Shown here: positions 42,349 to 54,600 of the stretch, piece by piece
How the letters are laid out: each line of letters starts with the position of its first letter
How positions within the stretch are numbered: the first letter of the stretch is position 1
Source: Echinometra lucunter
Taxonomy: Eukaryota > Echinodermata > Echinoidea > Camarodonta > Echinometridae
Assembly: GCA_029962745.1 (NCBI GenBank)
Contig: CM057153.1
Location: forward strand, 14,580,435 to 14,644,434
Length of the DNA: 64,000 nucleotides
Direction: 5' to 3'
The notes under the pieces: generated by a model
The model's database searches: none
Seen by the model: the letters and a program-made list of their open reading frames with translations, nothing else
What the model was told of the DNA's origin: nothing
Position numbers and translations under genes: made by a program

Positions 42349-44375
42349 TCAACTTGTTACTTTACCATCCTCCTCTTTCTTTCTCTTTGCATGATCCTCC
42401 CTATCATCCTGATGAACTAGCCCATACATAAAGCTGTAGAAGTACAGGAGGTTGTCATAGCAACCTGCATCATAGCTCCCTTTCTCCATGAATGTCCTCT
42501 GGTAGTCGACCATGAAGTAGTAGATAGCTTCGATGGTGGCCAGATAGGAGTCATTTTGACGCTGTCCCCTCCAGAAACAGGTCTTGCGGTCCTTCAATAC
42601 AACACACTGGAGGCCTGGTGGAAATTGGAGACAAAATGAATGAATTGCCTGAACTCACTCAATTTCTATTTCTCACTGAACACTGTGTGTTCATCATTTT
42701 TTAGGGGGGGGGGTGGCCAAACAAAACACACCCATACAACTACAAAGTTATAGATAACTTCAAAAATCATATAAGTTGATAAGGGGGCAATTGCCACAAC
42801 AGCAATGTTCCCAAGCCCACGTATGAGCTTCAGATGAGCAAGATCGACGATCCCCCCAAAACCTGAAAATTTCACTAGATCAAGGTGATAAAGATTCAAA
42901 TGAAAGAATACTATGAAATAAGATTTCATCACCCTTCAGTGCTAAAGGTAAATATTTTCCTGGAATTGTGCTGATAATTGTGGTGATTTATATCTAACTA
43001 AAGAGGTTGACCGCCACAGAAATGTATACGGCCCAAAATGTGAATGCTCTTGTGTTGGCAGAACATACCCCTGAGTCTTTCGTCCCTATAAATCTGATTT
43101 GTCTGGTTCCAGGTACAGTCTATGAAGATCACCTTCTGAAATGGGCACTTTACCACTCTGGAACATACTGTACCATCTTCATCAGTCTCCTTGCATAAAA
43201 AACAACCAAAACAAAAGAATGGTTACAGAGAATAGATATAGGACTGCAGATATTCTTCTGAAATTAACACTCTGCAGATTACAGATTCCAATGCAGTCAT
43301 GCCATGAGTCTCCTTACCCATCAGGCATTGGAACAGGGTGGCCCCTGTAAAAGGCTAACTGGATAAAGAGAATTCAGTCGTCAATGGGTAAATGAAGATA
43401 CAATCACAAGAGTCCCCATAGGATTGAAAAATCATCTACCGTTATGGACACTGTTGCACTGTACAACTGTCCCCATTCAGCCATTTGGCTGGGATGACAT
43501 GTTGAAATAAATCCTTTATTGAAATGAAATGAATTGGACAAAAGACAACTCCAGGTCACACTTACATGTAACAATCACCATAAAACTTCTTAAAGGAAAA
43601 AAAAAAAATCAAAGAACGGTTAGCTCAGTATCATGTATCTACATGTATTTAAATGCTTTATCATACAGAACACACAATTACAAAGTTTCATATCATAGGA
43701 CCAATGATTATTCCTCACTTGGAAAAACTACGCCTTTTATAATGGTCATATATTTCCTTCCAACTTACAACTTGCTCTTTGGTTATCTCCTGTTGTTCAG
43801 CCAGCCTCTGAGTAAGTACTTCTAATGACACTGCGTCACGACTGGGGTAAACTAACACAACCTGCAAGATAAATGTTTCAAGGGCATCACTGTGAAATAG
43901 CAAACTACCATCCATTCCATACAGAAGGAAAGGCTTTATTCACTCACTGGTCTCCTCATTCCCTTTCCATTGACTTTGTATGTGATAGCAAATGAACAAA
44001 TGGTTTCCTTTAAGAGAATCCAACAAAATTTATACTACATGTATGTGGGATTAATGTACATGATACCTGCCAAAATATATTCATATAGCAATTACAGAGA
44101 TTGCTGCGATCAGTGAATTACTGTTGATTTCTTAGATGCTGCTTTCTCAGAGGATCCTTCAATCCCCTCAGCACCCTCTCTTTGGAATAATTTACCAATG
44201 GCTTTGAGAATCATACCATGTTTAGAAACCTTTAAATCCAAGCTGAAAACCTATCTCTTTTAACAATACTGGTACTAGACATTTGACACTCATCCAAACC
44301 CTCCTATCTTTTTTTTTTTTTTCTTGTGCACCTCGGAATAGAACATTTCTAGATAGACAGCACCCTTTAAATTCT

Positions 44376-44422
<47 letters not shown>

Positions 44423-46626
44423 TTCCTCTTCCTCTTCCTCTTCTTCTTCTTCCTCCTCTTCTTCTTCTTCTTATTAATTATTATTATTATTATTATCCCT
44501 GCACCATTTCTATTTTGACCTATAATTTGCCCCACTGGTTAACACTGTTCTTACCTTTTCAGAGGGATCATCATAGTTTGGGATAGATGGATAGGTATAC
44601 AAGTTGACATCGTCAGGAGCCAGGACGGCTGCATGTACAGCTGTACTTTTTCCATCAACCTCCCTCGAGTGCTTGATGATATCAACTTTCACAGGCAGCT
44701 GCATGATGAAAACAAAGGTAAAGGTAATTTGTTTATTTGAAATACATAAATTACAAGTGCTGAGGTAATTCAGAGTTCTGCAATATTCTAAACAGAGCTC
44801 TGTTTAATTTAAGAGATCTCATGCACGCACATGATCTGTTTTTGTTACCCAACTTCACTGACACATCTGTGTAAGTGTGTTTGAAAGTAGGCATACACAG
44901 AATTCAATTCAAACAATTTACACTGCCTAGCTTTTATATGCTGATGTAGATTCTCTAAGGTCATACAGAATTATCTTCTGACACTTGGTAAAAATAAAGA
45001 ATTCCAGAAAACTAGAAATATATGCCAGAGGCTTATCTGACATAAACTTCTAATATATGAATAGTGAATTCCATCTACTAATAGGGCAATTATGCATAAC
45101 ACGTGAACTAACAATAAGTAACTAAGGATTCCAGAGAGAATATGCATAAAGTGAAAAGTAGTCAGGTATATTGGTAGATATTAAGTTTCATATTTTCAAC
45201 TCTGTTGCCTAATCCTAGTATCCTTTGGCGAGATATGAATCTACATTTGCCACTCTCCACTCACGTGTTAAGTGGGTATCCTGTAGGATGCGAAAGTCAT
45301 TGTGATTTGTTTAGCATTGTGAGCGCCTGTAAAATGGTGCCTGACTGGAATGCTCCCACGGGAGTGGAGAAGGTGCATACATTGTGTGCAGGCAAGCCTG
45401 AATCCAATGACCGAGTCATAATATTTCCGTAAAGCACTTAAACACATCTCAAGAGGGATGTATTGGGGAATATATAAATGCATGATACTATTATTATTAT
45501 TATTATTATTATCATTAATTAGGGCTAGATTTAGAAACTTAATTTCTCTGGTCAAAAATAGAGGTATTTTTTACCAAAGAAGCATTTTGGCAAGGTTATA
45601 TACAGGAACATGGTTCAAGAGGTCAGTCTAAAATATCATAGGCCGGGGGCCCATCTCAAACTAGTCAGGGCAGCTAGAGGATCATGAGAAGCTGTTTTCA
45701 TCCCTTCAAATTATGTTCTCAAATTGCCAGCACAATTGACCAAATACATGTAGATATGCATTTGAAAGTTTATGCTGATGAATTTATCCACAAATACAGA
45801 AATCTCCTTTTCCTAGCGATGATTCTTGAATAAGGTTTTCGAGAAGGTAAAATACTGCATAACGTTTAGCCCCATATTGAAAATGCTGTAGTAAATCAGC
45901 TTTGATTCAAGCTCTCTACCAGTTGATGTGTGGCAAAACAGCTATCATAGTCGGAATGATACACATTCTCGCGTTAAAGCACTCGATCTACTTACATGTA
46001 CTTTTAATCTCAAAAAGTTGTAGTTCAACTGCTCCGAAACTTACATAATGATCTACTGATGCCCTGCCACTGTCCGTCCGGACCGTACCGGCCATGACGT
46101 CCATGCACATATAGCTACACTGTAGCTGAACCTAGCCGACCATCTTCATGTACAATGTCATGCAAGGCTCACAATAGCCTCGTCCATGACTATTCAAATA
46201 TTTTGCTGCAAAGTCAAGTTGCCTTTCCAGCACAAGTACGTTTATGAAATGCATATTTGCTATGATAGCAAGTTGCTATCCTAGCAAGTCAGAGTTGCTA
46301 TTCCACCAGATTTGCTATCACAGCAACTTTGATTCTTTATGAAATGGGGCACTGGTCTATATGTAGATCTTGATCTAGATCTAGATGATGGTTCTAGGTC
46401 TCTGGGAATGCTGTCAAGAGAGACTGAATTTCACCTTCACAATTGGTATCTTGTCTTTCAGTTCAGGTACAGGTATGTAGCAGGTATAGCAAAAGTACTT
46501 CCTTGATGCTCCACACTCAGAACACTTGGAACGTTGCTTTTGGGCGGCTAGTGCATCATGGGAAGCAATTTTCATCCCTTCAAAGGGATCGCTTCCATCT
46601 GCTGGCTTGGGTCGTTTCTTCTCCAT
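42349..46626 (-). CDS. DTWD1: tRNA-uridine aminocarboxypropyltransferase 1 (DTW domain), 5 exons
   Basis: Exons on the minus strand are 46626-46435, 44698-44555, 43861-43769, 43189-43069 and 42614-42349. They join in frame with consensus GT/AG borders to 271 aa, a little short of vertebrate DTWD1 (about 300). Conserved features are a zinc-binding pair C35/C38 and C46/C49 (CSECG...CYTCY), [15 protein letters not shown] and YTYPSIPNY, the signature DxTW in [13 protein letters not shown] (D167-W170), and [23 protein letters not shown] and [12 protein letters not shown]. The family transfers the aminocarboxypropyl group of S-adenosylmethionine to uridine 20 of tRNA (acp3U). The linker before DxTW is shortened. 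No defect is seen, so this looks like a functional host gene. Confidence 0.9.
43885..44013. repeat. short interspersed repeat, copy 1 (DTWD1 intron)
   Basis: GTGAAATAGCAAACTACCAT, GGCTTTATTCACTCAC, a CTCTTTGTA-like block and AAATGAACAAATGGTTTCCT line up in order with 50783-50921. It is probably a SINE or MITE family. Confidence 0.65.
44368..44498. repeat. (TTC)n and (TTA)n microsatellites in a DTWD1 intron
   Basis: About 35 TTC/CTC triplets are followed by TTA triplets. They produce poly-Ser and poly-Lys/Ile open frames that are not genes. Confidence 0.95.
45488..45514. repeat. (ATT)n microsatellite
   Basis: Eight to nine ATT triplets within the first DTWD1 intron. Confidence 0.85.
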
Positions 46627-46724
46627 CCTTGTCTACTCAGTGCATCTTTATGGCTCACTGCAAGAGAATGGAAAAAAAAGTGTGAATTGAAATCATCGCA
46701 CACAAGGAAGTTCTGATCAAAACC

Positions 46725-46889
46725 TGGGCCCCGTAACACAAAGATCTGCAATCAATTGCAAAGTTGTAACAGCCAATCAAGACCATTGTTTCATGCGCAT
46801 CTCGTTCAAAATGGTGACCCTGGACCAATCAGAAAGGTTGTTTTAAATGTGTGATTGATCGCAAACCTTTGCATTACAGCCAGGCCCCT
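46725..46889. mobile_element. ~165-bp MITE upstream of DTWD1
   Basis: GGGCCCCGTAACACAAAG at the left pairs imperfectly with CTTTGCATTACAGCCAGGCC at the right. Inner GCAATCAATTGCAAA pairs with TTTGCGATCAAT-like sequence. It lies about 100 bp before the DTWD1 start codon, so it may overlap the promoter. Confidence 0.7.
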
Positions 46890-46899
46890 GAAACTGAAT

Positions 46900-47715
46900 T
46901 CACACTTCACAGGAAGAGGAATAATGTGAGCACAGGCTGAGTTTCTTTATAGGTAATATTTTGTGCCCCTCCCCCCTCCCCATGAACAGTAGTGAAAAAT
47001 ATTTCAATGTTAACCCATAGAGGTACAGTGTCACCTTTAGGAGACGCTTTTGCAGTATCTGTTGGTCCAGAATGTTGGGCAGTACATATCATACATGGGC
47101 AGAAAGAGAAAAATGCACTGAAAAATTTGAGCCCATTCCCATCGCTGTATGGTGTGGTGTTCTCAAATTAGAGCAGTTTAAGTGTATCTAATCATTAAAC
47201 TCTTTAAATTGGCAATGCAGTGAATAATATATAATCACTATTTCTGTGTTCAAATTGGCAATTTCTGATTCAATTTTACAATTATATTTCACTTTGGTTT
47301 ATGTTACATCCATATTTATTTTTTTCAAGCTATGTAAACGTGGAAAAAAATAATTTGTATTGCCAATTTGAGGATTGAAGATGATTAATTTAGACCTCAA
47401 GAAAGTTCTGTACTGCTATGGGTTAACTGAACAAAAAGTTTTTAAAAAGCGAACAGAGAATTCAATAAGAGAAGTCCAAGTCGAGAAATTTGAAAACATT
47501 CCTACAAAATACAAAATACACCGACATCAACAAAGTTCATCATCAAAAGCCAAAATGAATGGTTATTAAAACAAATGGTTTGTCTACTCCCTGATTTTGC
47601 TAACTTTTCACGCTTTTTGTTAAATCTAGCAAAGTTGTTAATGTTAAAAAGTAAATTTAGATCTAACATTACCATTTTTATAAGCAATAATCTCTCCATG
47701 CTTTAAAGACGTTCA
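46900..47715. other. intergenic, no gene recognised
   Basis: AT-rich DNA upstream of DTWD1 with only short chance frames. Confidence 0.45.
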
Positions 47716-48036
47716 GTCGTGGGCTTTCATGGGGAATTTGACACCATGGGAGCTTACCCAGTAACAGGAGTTGTCCATCACTATGAGTTTTATGACCAAC
47801 TGATCGACCTTATGTAATGCTCTGTATATTCCACCCTAATTTGCCCCATATGGCAAACTCATTATCTCACTTTCCCTGCGGCCCGAGAATGCCCGAAGCA
47901 GGCCGAAGAATGTTTAAGGTGGGAGAGCTTGTTTTGCTGTGCTCCAGAAATGTAGCTCTATTACAGGTATTTCCAGTGCTTTTCACAAAGTCTGGTGTCA
48001 GCAAATTATGATCCACTCCCCATGAAAGCCCACGAC
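47716..48036. mobile_element. MITE copy 2, perfect 20-bp ends
   Basis: GTCGTGGGCTTTCATGGGGA and its exact reverse complement bound 321 bp. Flanking pairs (AGACGTTCA / TGAATGTCT) extend the inverted repeat outward. It shares its interior with 39888-40188, apart from two small insertions. Confidence 0.9.
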
Positions 48037-49533
48037 TGAATGTCTTTCAGATAATGGTTAGATTTAACAGTGAAATCTCGCCCACTTCACTTGATACTAG
48101 TCAACTTGCTGTCGCATCATCACATGATTTGGCATGCTGTAACCTGTAACGTCATAACCCAGGGTACGGCACTGTGTAGCCCATTTTGTGTCCATCAGAA
48201 TACAGTTATGGAAATTTGTTATGGCGACGTTCACGTCACATTCGGCAATAACAATCTCAATGCCAATTTTCCTTCTTTATGACAACGTATGATGATGTAT
48301 GACAACAAATTTCTTGCAATCTTCTTGCATAAAACACTAGATCCTAGACCACGAATAAATAATTAGATTTATAGACCTACTCTCGTGCAAGCCTCTCGCC
48401 ACCGTTGAGGACCCGTGGCGCTCGCGTCACACGTTCTTGCTTTTGCCTGACATAGCACCACAGGTAATTAATATCTAAAATATAGCGCCACTGCTTTTTT
48501 ATTTCTACATGATCACCCCACGCGTAATTTGTTGAAAAGGTGCTCAGATGAGCGATTCAGAGTCATGATTATAACGCCGAGTATCCTAGCAGCGGATAAC
48601 GTAACTACACTCTGTCTGTAAAGCATAAATTCAGCCATTGATCTGTGTACTCTGCATGTGTGTGTGTGTATTGTCAATATGAGTGCAATGGGTATCGGTA
48701 CCTTTATGGCGGTGTGTCCAAAGTTCACTCGCAGGGTAATAAACTAGAAAACATTTTCAAAATTTGATTGCACAACAGATAGCCAAGCCTAGTATTAACT
48801 TAGGACCAATTTTCCTTTGAAATTGGGGAAAGAATTGTGAAATAAGCGGTTTATATTTCAAGAAGACGACTCTGACGACCAAAAGTATTATCAACATCAA
48901 AAGGTAAAGAATTGATTTGTAAATTCGATCGTTTAACCTCCGTCCCATTAGCAGTTTATATTTCTTGAAGATGACCAGCCCATGTCAACAAAGACAAAGA
49001 AAATGTCAAGTTACTCGTTTCACCTCCGTTTCGTTGGCGGTCTACATTTCTTCAAGACGAATCAAATGACCAGTTAAAACTATTATTAACGTCAAAAGGT
49101 AAAGGATTAATTTGTGAAGTCGATCGTTTCAACTCCGTCCCATAAGCGATTTATATTTGAGTCGACAGTCGGCCAGCCATAACCATTATCATCATCACAA
49201 TTTAGGAATTAATTTGTCAAGTTGATCGTTTCACCTTTGTCTTGTTGGCAGTTTTTATTTTTTGAGACGACTTGCCGTAAACAATTATCATAAAAAGGTA
49301 AACAATTAATTTGTCAAGTTACCCGTTTCACCTCCATTTCGTTGGCGGGTTATATTTCTTGAAGATGACCAGCGAAACTGTTATTGTCAGAAAGTAACTT
49401 AGAATGAATTTGTCAGGCGATTAATTGTGAAAGAAAAGAATAAATGTAACATTAAATGACCAAATTTATATCGATATGATAATAAGGCAATATCGTGAAA
49501 TAGGCCCCGCTCCAAAATATTTTCAAAGTTTTT
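48037..49533. other. AT-rich DNA with a degenerate ~120-bp repeat
   Basis: From about 48770 to 49380, blocks like CAATTTGTCAAGTTGATCGT, TTTCACCTCCGTTTCGTTGG and a TATATTTCTTGAAGATGACCA block recur about six times with drift. No coding sequence is recognised. Confidence 0.55.
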
Positions 49534-49645
49534 TTAGGGTTAGGGTTAGGGTTTAGGATTAGGTTTTAGGATTAGGATGAAGGCTTAGGATTCGGGTTAG
49601 GGTTAGGGTAGGTTTAGGTTTAGGGTTAGGGTTAGGGTTAGGGTA
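49534..49645 (+). repeat. interstitial telomere-like (TTAGGG)n
   Basis: TTAGGG and variants (TTTAGG, TTAGGA) run for about 110 bp. They are degenerate in the middle and perfect at the edges. This is the animal telomere unit located internally. Confidence 0.95.
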
Positions 49646-49836
49646 TGGTGGGGCCTATATCACAAGTACCGTATGCCGATAATAAATATAATATCGGGAA
49701 AAGTCGATTTAACAATATTTTTCCAATAACAATACCGGCAATCTTGGCAAATTATCATTAAAAAACGGATATGCCAAAATATCGACGGAGCTGGAGCGGG
49801 CGGGTGCCGCTGCCGATTTTCGACCCGATTCCAATT

Positions 49837-50205
49837 GGCAAACCCGGAGAATAGGGGACGAGAAAGCGCGCATATTCATTTGTGTGCAAGCAAATGCAGC
49901 CCAGTGGCAGTGGCAACGGGGACAATCTGCACAAGATTCAGTGATGAAACATTTGTGAGTTTGAGAACATTTCTGGCCAAATCAAAATGATTTTCATCAC
50001 ATAACCAAAAATCTGAAAGCTGAGAGGACAATCATGTAATATATTAGAAATAATTACCTGATTAAAACATGTTTTAGTCATTTTGAACTCGATTATGGAC
50101 TTGTCACATACCCTGACTCTTGGCTGTCTCTGCCGATCTCTGCACTGTACGAATGGCATGCGCGCGTGTTCCGGTCCCCATGCTCCCCTATTCTCCGGGT
50201 TTGCC
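49837..50205. mobile_element. 369-bp hAT-like MITE, TSD TTCCAATT
   Basis: A perfect 22-bp inverted repeat beginning GGCAAACCCGGAGAATAGGG bounds the element. TTCCAATT flanks it at 49829-49836 and 50206-50213. The eight-base duplication fits hAT mobilisation. The perfect ends and duplication suggest a young copy. Confidence 0.93.
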
Positions 50206-50782
50206 TTCCAATTTTCCTACCAAAATTTTCGATCCGATTTCTGATCCTATTTTTGCTCTAACAATATCTGGAAAAGATCATTTCTTTTTTATCCGGGGGG
50301 GGGGGGGGGGGGTGCCCCATTCCTCCCGTCAGCACCTCAAAGTGCGCCACTTGTTTTTGGTCGGCTTGCGAGGGCCTGCTCTCATGCACAGCCTAGCCAT
50401 GCTAGCACTGAAAAAAGTTAATCATTCAACAAAAATTGTGGATTTCAAGTTGGTACCCCAGGCCAGGGTGCTAAACACCGCATCAAAGACGTCAGGCGCG
50501 ACACCACATGCACACGAGCTCGATCAGGGGCCTGTTTCTCGAAACCGTCATAAGTCAACTACTCAGCTAAGATCGCCGCTAGTTGGCTAGTTGTCTGCTA
50601 CGTGTTTCACGAAGCCGTGTTTGCCAAGATCAACGCCAACATCCCGACTAAGCACTTATGACGCCTCTGATCCCGTCATATCTTTTTTTGTTGATATGCA
50701 GCGCCATCACATGTCACTAATTTGGTACATTATGGCTGGCCAAAATGGAAGCTACATAGATTTAAAAAATAATTAAAAACTG

Positions 50783-50921
50783 GCATTATCGTGAAATAGG
50801 AAACCACCGTTCATTTTATAAAGCAGCGCTTTATTCAGTCACACGCATTGGTTTCTTACTTCCACCTCCATTCTCTTTGTACACAAGTGCAAGCGTCAAA
50901 TGAACGAGTGGCTTCCTAAAC
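50783..50921. repeat. short interspersed repeat, copy 2
   Basis: Homologous in order to 43885-44013. It contains ATAAAGCAGCGCTTTATTCA, itself a small palindrome. Confidence 0.65.
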
Positions 50922-51458
50922 CACGATATGGCCTAAAATCTATCTTTTCTACAGGTTCTTGAAATCAGTAATTCATCCTTGCTTATGTATAAATATTATA
51001 TTTCATGTTTCATATGAATGATCTGCAAAAAAAGGTTTCCTATGGGGTTTCTCCCGTAATAGTGACATCTCACAAAAGAACGCAATTCTGCCACATCAGG
51101 CAAGGCATAGTCGAAGGGATAGTCTATAGATTTCAGACCCATATTTATTTAAAGATAACTTATATCATAGATTTTTAAACAAAATAACTTTTAAGACACA
51201 TATCTTAGCTTGTAATTTTCCAAAATTGTGCATATCAACGTTTTGGTCAAGCCATGATACTTGATAAATCCTTTTTTACGATCATTAACTTAAATGTTTA
51301 TTTTGCAAATCTAGTGTCCCGGGGGTACACATCTTATGTTCAAAACGACAATGAACTTAATTACTAAAAACAGAATTTTAATTTTTATAACCTTTTCTTT
51401 GGTGTAATCTGCCTAATTTGAAAAATATCTTGTATCCATCTATAACCCCTTGCTAGGA

Positions 51459-51566
51459 ACAATTGCAGAATACCCCACCACCACGTTATACACCCATACC
51501 CGTTTTCAGAACGGGGCATACATGCAGGCATGTACATTAGAAAATGGTGGGGTATTCTGCAATTAA
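51459..51566. repeat. 108-bp hairpin
   Basis: CAATTGCAGAATACCCCACC pairs with GGTGGGGTATTCTGCAATT across a ~65-nt loop. It lies about 120 bp left of the hAT element. Confidence 0.85.
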
Positions 51567-51684
51567 GCCCCTTGGCCTTGCTACTATTTCTAATCTTTGC
51601 ACTCACCATTTCATTCAAATAATTGCAGTTTTGATAAAAATTCTTTTACAAAATACATGTGTTATTGTGATCAAGGCTAGATCT

Positions 51685-54600
51685 CAGTGGCGGCACCAAG
51701 GGGGGGCATGGGGGGGGCATTTGCCCCCCCACTCAGAAGCTTTGCCCCCCCAGTTGCCCCCCCAGAAATTTTGAGGACTTAAAAGAAAATTATACAGTAA
51801 TTTGTAAATAAGTAGATGCTGTCGTACTACATATTCAAGCTCAGCTGTGAAGTGCTCTAAAATACCATTTTCTGCTCTTCAAAACTTGAAAATTTTCTCA
51901 CTTAGTCGCTGTTGGCTTCCTCGCACACTATTAGTTTGTAATAAGTTTATATCGCTTGTTATATCTTGCATTAAGGCAGACATTTCAGTGTGTGATACAC
52001 AAGCTAATATAAGTGTTAAACTACAGTACATGGCGTGTATTCTGTCGTCAGCAATGTTTATTCTTTGGGGGGGGGGCGTGGAGGACAAATACTCAAAGTC
52101 TGCCCCCTTCCTTGAAATAAATATGCATCTACTCATGTAAAATTTGGATTAAACTCATCGATTTGCTTCATTAAGAATGCTTGAACTCTTCGTTCATAAT
52201 ATGTCACCGTCATGGTTTTTAGTGAAAAAGTAAATAGGCTATGTAAAGATGTGCAATCTGCGATGGGTGTTCTGTCCCCTCCCTCTTAAATTTTCGACCT
52301 TTCCACGAGGGGAATGTCTGTCTCTATTAGGCTATATTCTCATAACAAGACACTCAACTATAGTATATTTAAAAATAAACTTTACCCTGTGTATTAAAAA
52401 CTTTCCTGTCTTCGGAAGAAAATTATTAGGCCTATGTATGAAAAAAATAAGATATGAAAAAGAGAACAGAAATTAAATATTGAAGTCTTTTACAATGCGA
52501 TCAGCATTCTTCAATGGTACATACAGTTTGTGATGAAGGCTAGTCACTGAACTACACACGTGGCTGTACGTGTCAGTGTTTACTTATTGACTATCTACTG
52601 AAGATGGCAGCCAGAGAATGCGTTGAAATTTCATGGAATATTGTCTCCCTAGCGGCCTAGCCTTTAAGAATATTGGTAAGTAATCTATGCTCTGTACTTG
52701 TTCAAATACTGTAATGTAAGATCTATTCCCACAGGCCTTTGTTATGTAGCCTCACTAGCCTGGCCCTAACTTAGGGCTAGGCTGAGCTGAAACCGGGTCT
52801 AGGATACGCCGCGGCGTAGGCGTAGCAGGCCCGTAGCCGTAGATATAGATTCTACTGATAACAGTTGGACTGTGAAAAGTACTCCTTGCATACATCGTCT
52901 TTGTAATAGGATATTTGTGTTCTCTTTAAAGTTAAACCTAGAAATGGCGTCTTAAATCAGAATTATTTTCGATACAGTAAAAAAGGAAATCTTTGATATA
53001 ATCGAGATTAACCAAGATCACTTTTTGTACTGCCACGCAAGTCAAATGAAATAGTAGGCCTAACGTTCGAACGTTTAAATATGTTAGATCAGTAATGTAA
53101 TTCTAAATTGAAATGAATTTTTGATCACATGAAGAGATATTAATGTTCATGTATTTTTTCTTATATCATGTTATGACTTCTTTGATGTATCTATATATCT
53201 CGCACTACACCAGGCTTTTATTTTGTTTAATATATATGCAAAAGAGAAGCATGTATTGGGCATATACAAGTTTAGGGCCTATAAGGCTGAATAGATCCAT
53301 GTCATTTGATTGTTGGTTTGATATTGACATATCACTATTACGTCATCATTCATGTAATTGTGGCTCCATTTACAGTGTAATCTTGGATCCATGCAATTTG
53401 CTCAATTTGTAGGCACGCCGAGTCTAAAGCCCGGCACACTACGTGCGTAAAACTATTGCGTTTGTAGTGTGCATGCAATCAAATATTATTGACAGACGGC
53501 ATCTTGTTACTAATTCTAAAATCATAAAAAATCAAATGACAAGGATCTATTTTAAGGAGTCATATAAATCTAATGATGATTATTTTTCTTATTTGTGCAA
53601 TGGACAGAATATCTGATTCGGTGAAAGATGAAATTATTGATCCATTGCCTCTTTCACCTCATGAAATATTATGTAAATTGCACTCATAAAAAGTCATTCT
53701 TTGTAATATGAATAAGTTGCTTTTGAATTGAAATGAAGGTGTACAAAGACCTTGTTCAATACTTCTTCTAGCAAGTATTTTTCAACAGTCGAGTCCAGGT
53801 TTGGGGGGGGGGAGGGGGTTTAAGTTATAACGATCAGAAATGCGTGCAAAACTTCACCAAATTTACTGAAAATCTGTCTCGTAACTAATTCTGACAATAT
53901 TCACGGAAATTTCAATTTTTTAACGAAATAATTTGAGAAATATTATCATTTTTATTTTTTGTGGGGGGGGGGGGGGGATCTAGCAAAAAAAATCGACCCG
54001 AAAATCTCAAGAAAAAGAATTTGGTCCAATATTTTTCAGTATGAGGTGATTGCCGACATAACTAAAAAGATACCCTAGTTTGCCCGAATATATGGTCCTT
54101 TCACTCCTTCGTTTCACTTTAGGTAATTGCAGCTCAATATTTCAACACTATCAACTAGACAAAATTGAGATGGATATTAGACGATTTGTTAAACCTAAAG
54201 ATTCTGGTGGTGGTGGTGGTGCAAGTACCAGCCGAGAAAGAGATGAATCAGTTGAACCCAGCAAGAAACGTCAGAAAACTGACAGTGACAAAGTGTCTGT
54301 AGAACCTGAATCACAGGCACATACTGGCACAAGCTCATCACACCACAGTGACCAAAGAACTCCATCATCCACAGATCACTTTGCTGATACCAGTGATGCT
54401 GCTAATGGTGACGACGATGATGATTTTTTGGGTAATGCTGTCAATGTAAACAGTGATGCAAAACCGTCTGCAAAACCTACCTTCAGGCAGTATCCTGCTA
54501 CTCCAGGTCCAGCTGATATTTCGCAGTCACCAGATGATGGACCTATCCAACCTGGACGAACTGAGCACTTCAACTTCCAGAAAAGTAATGGAAGGAAATT

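Noticed and set aside
44283..44535. Poly-Ser (plus) and poly-Lys (minus) frames.
   Set aside because: They are the translation of the TTC/GAA microsatellite in a DTWD1 intron.
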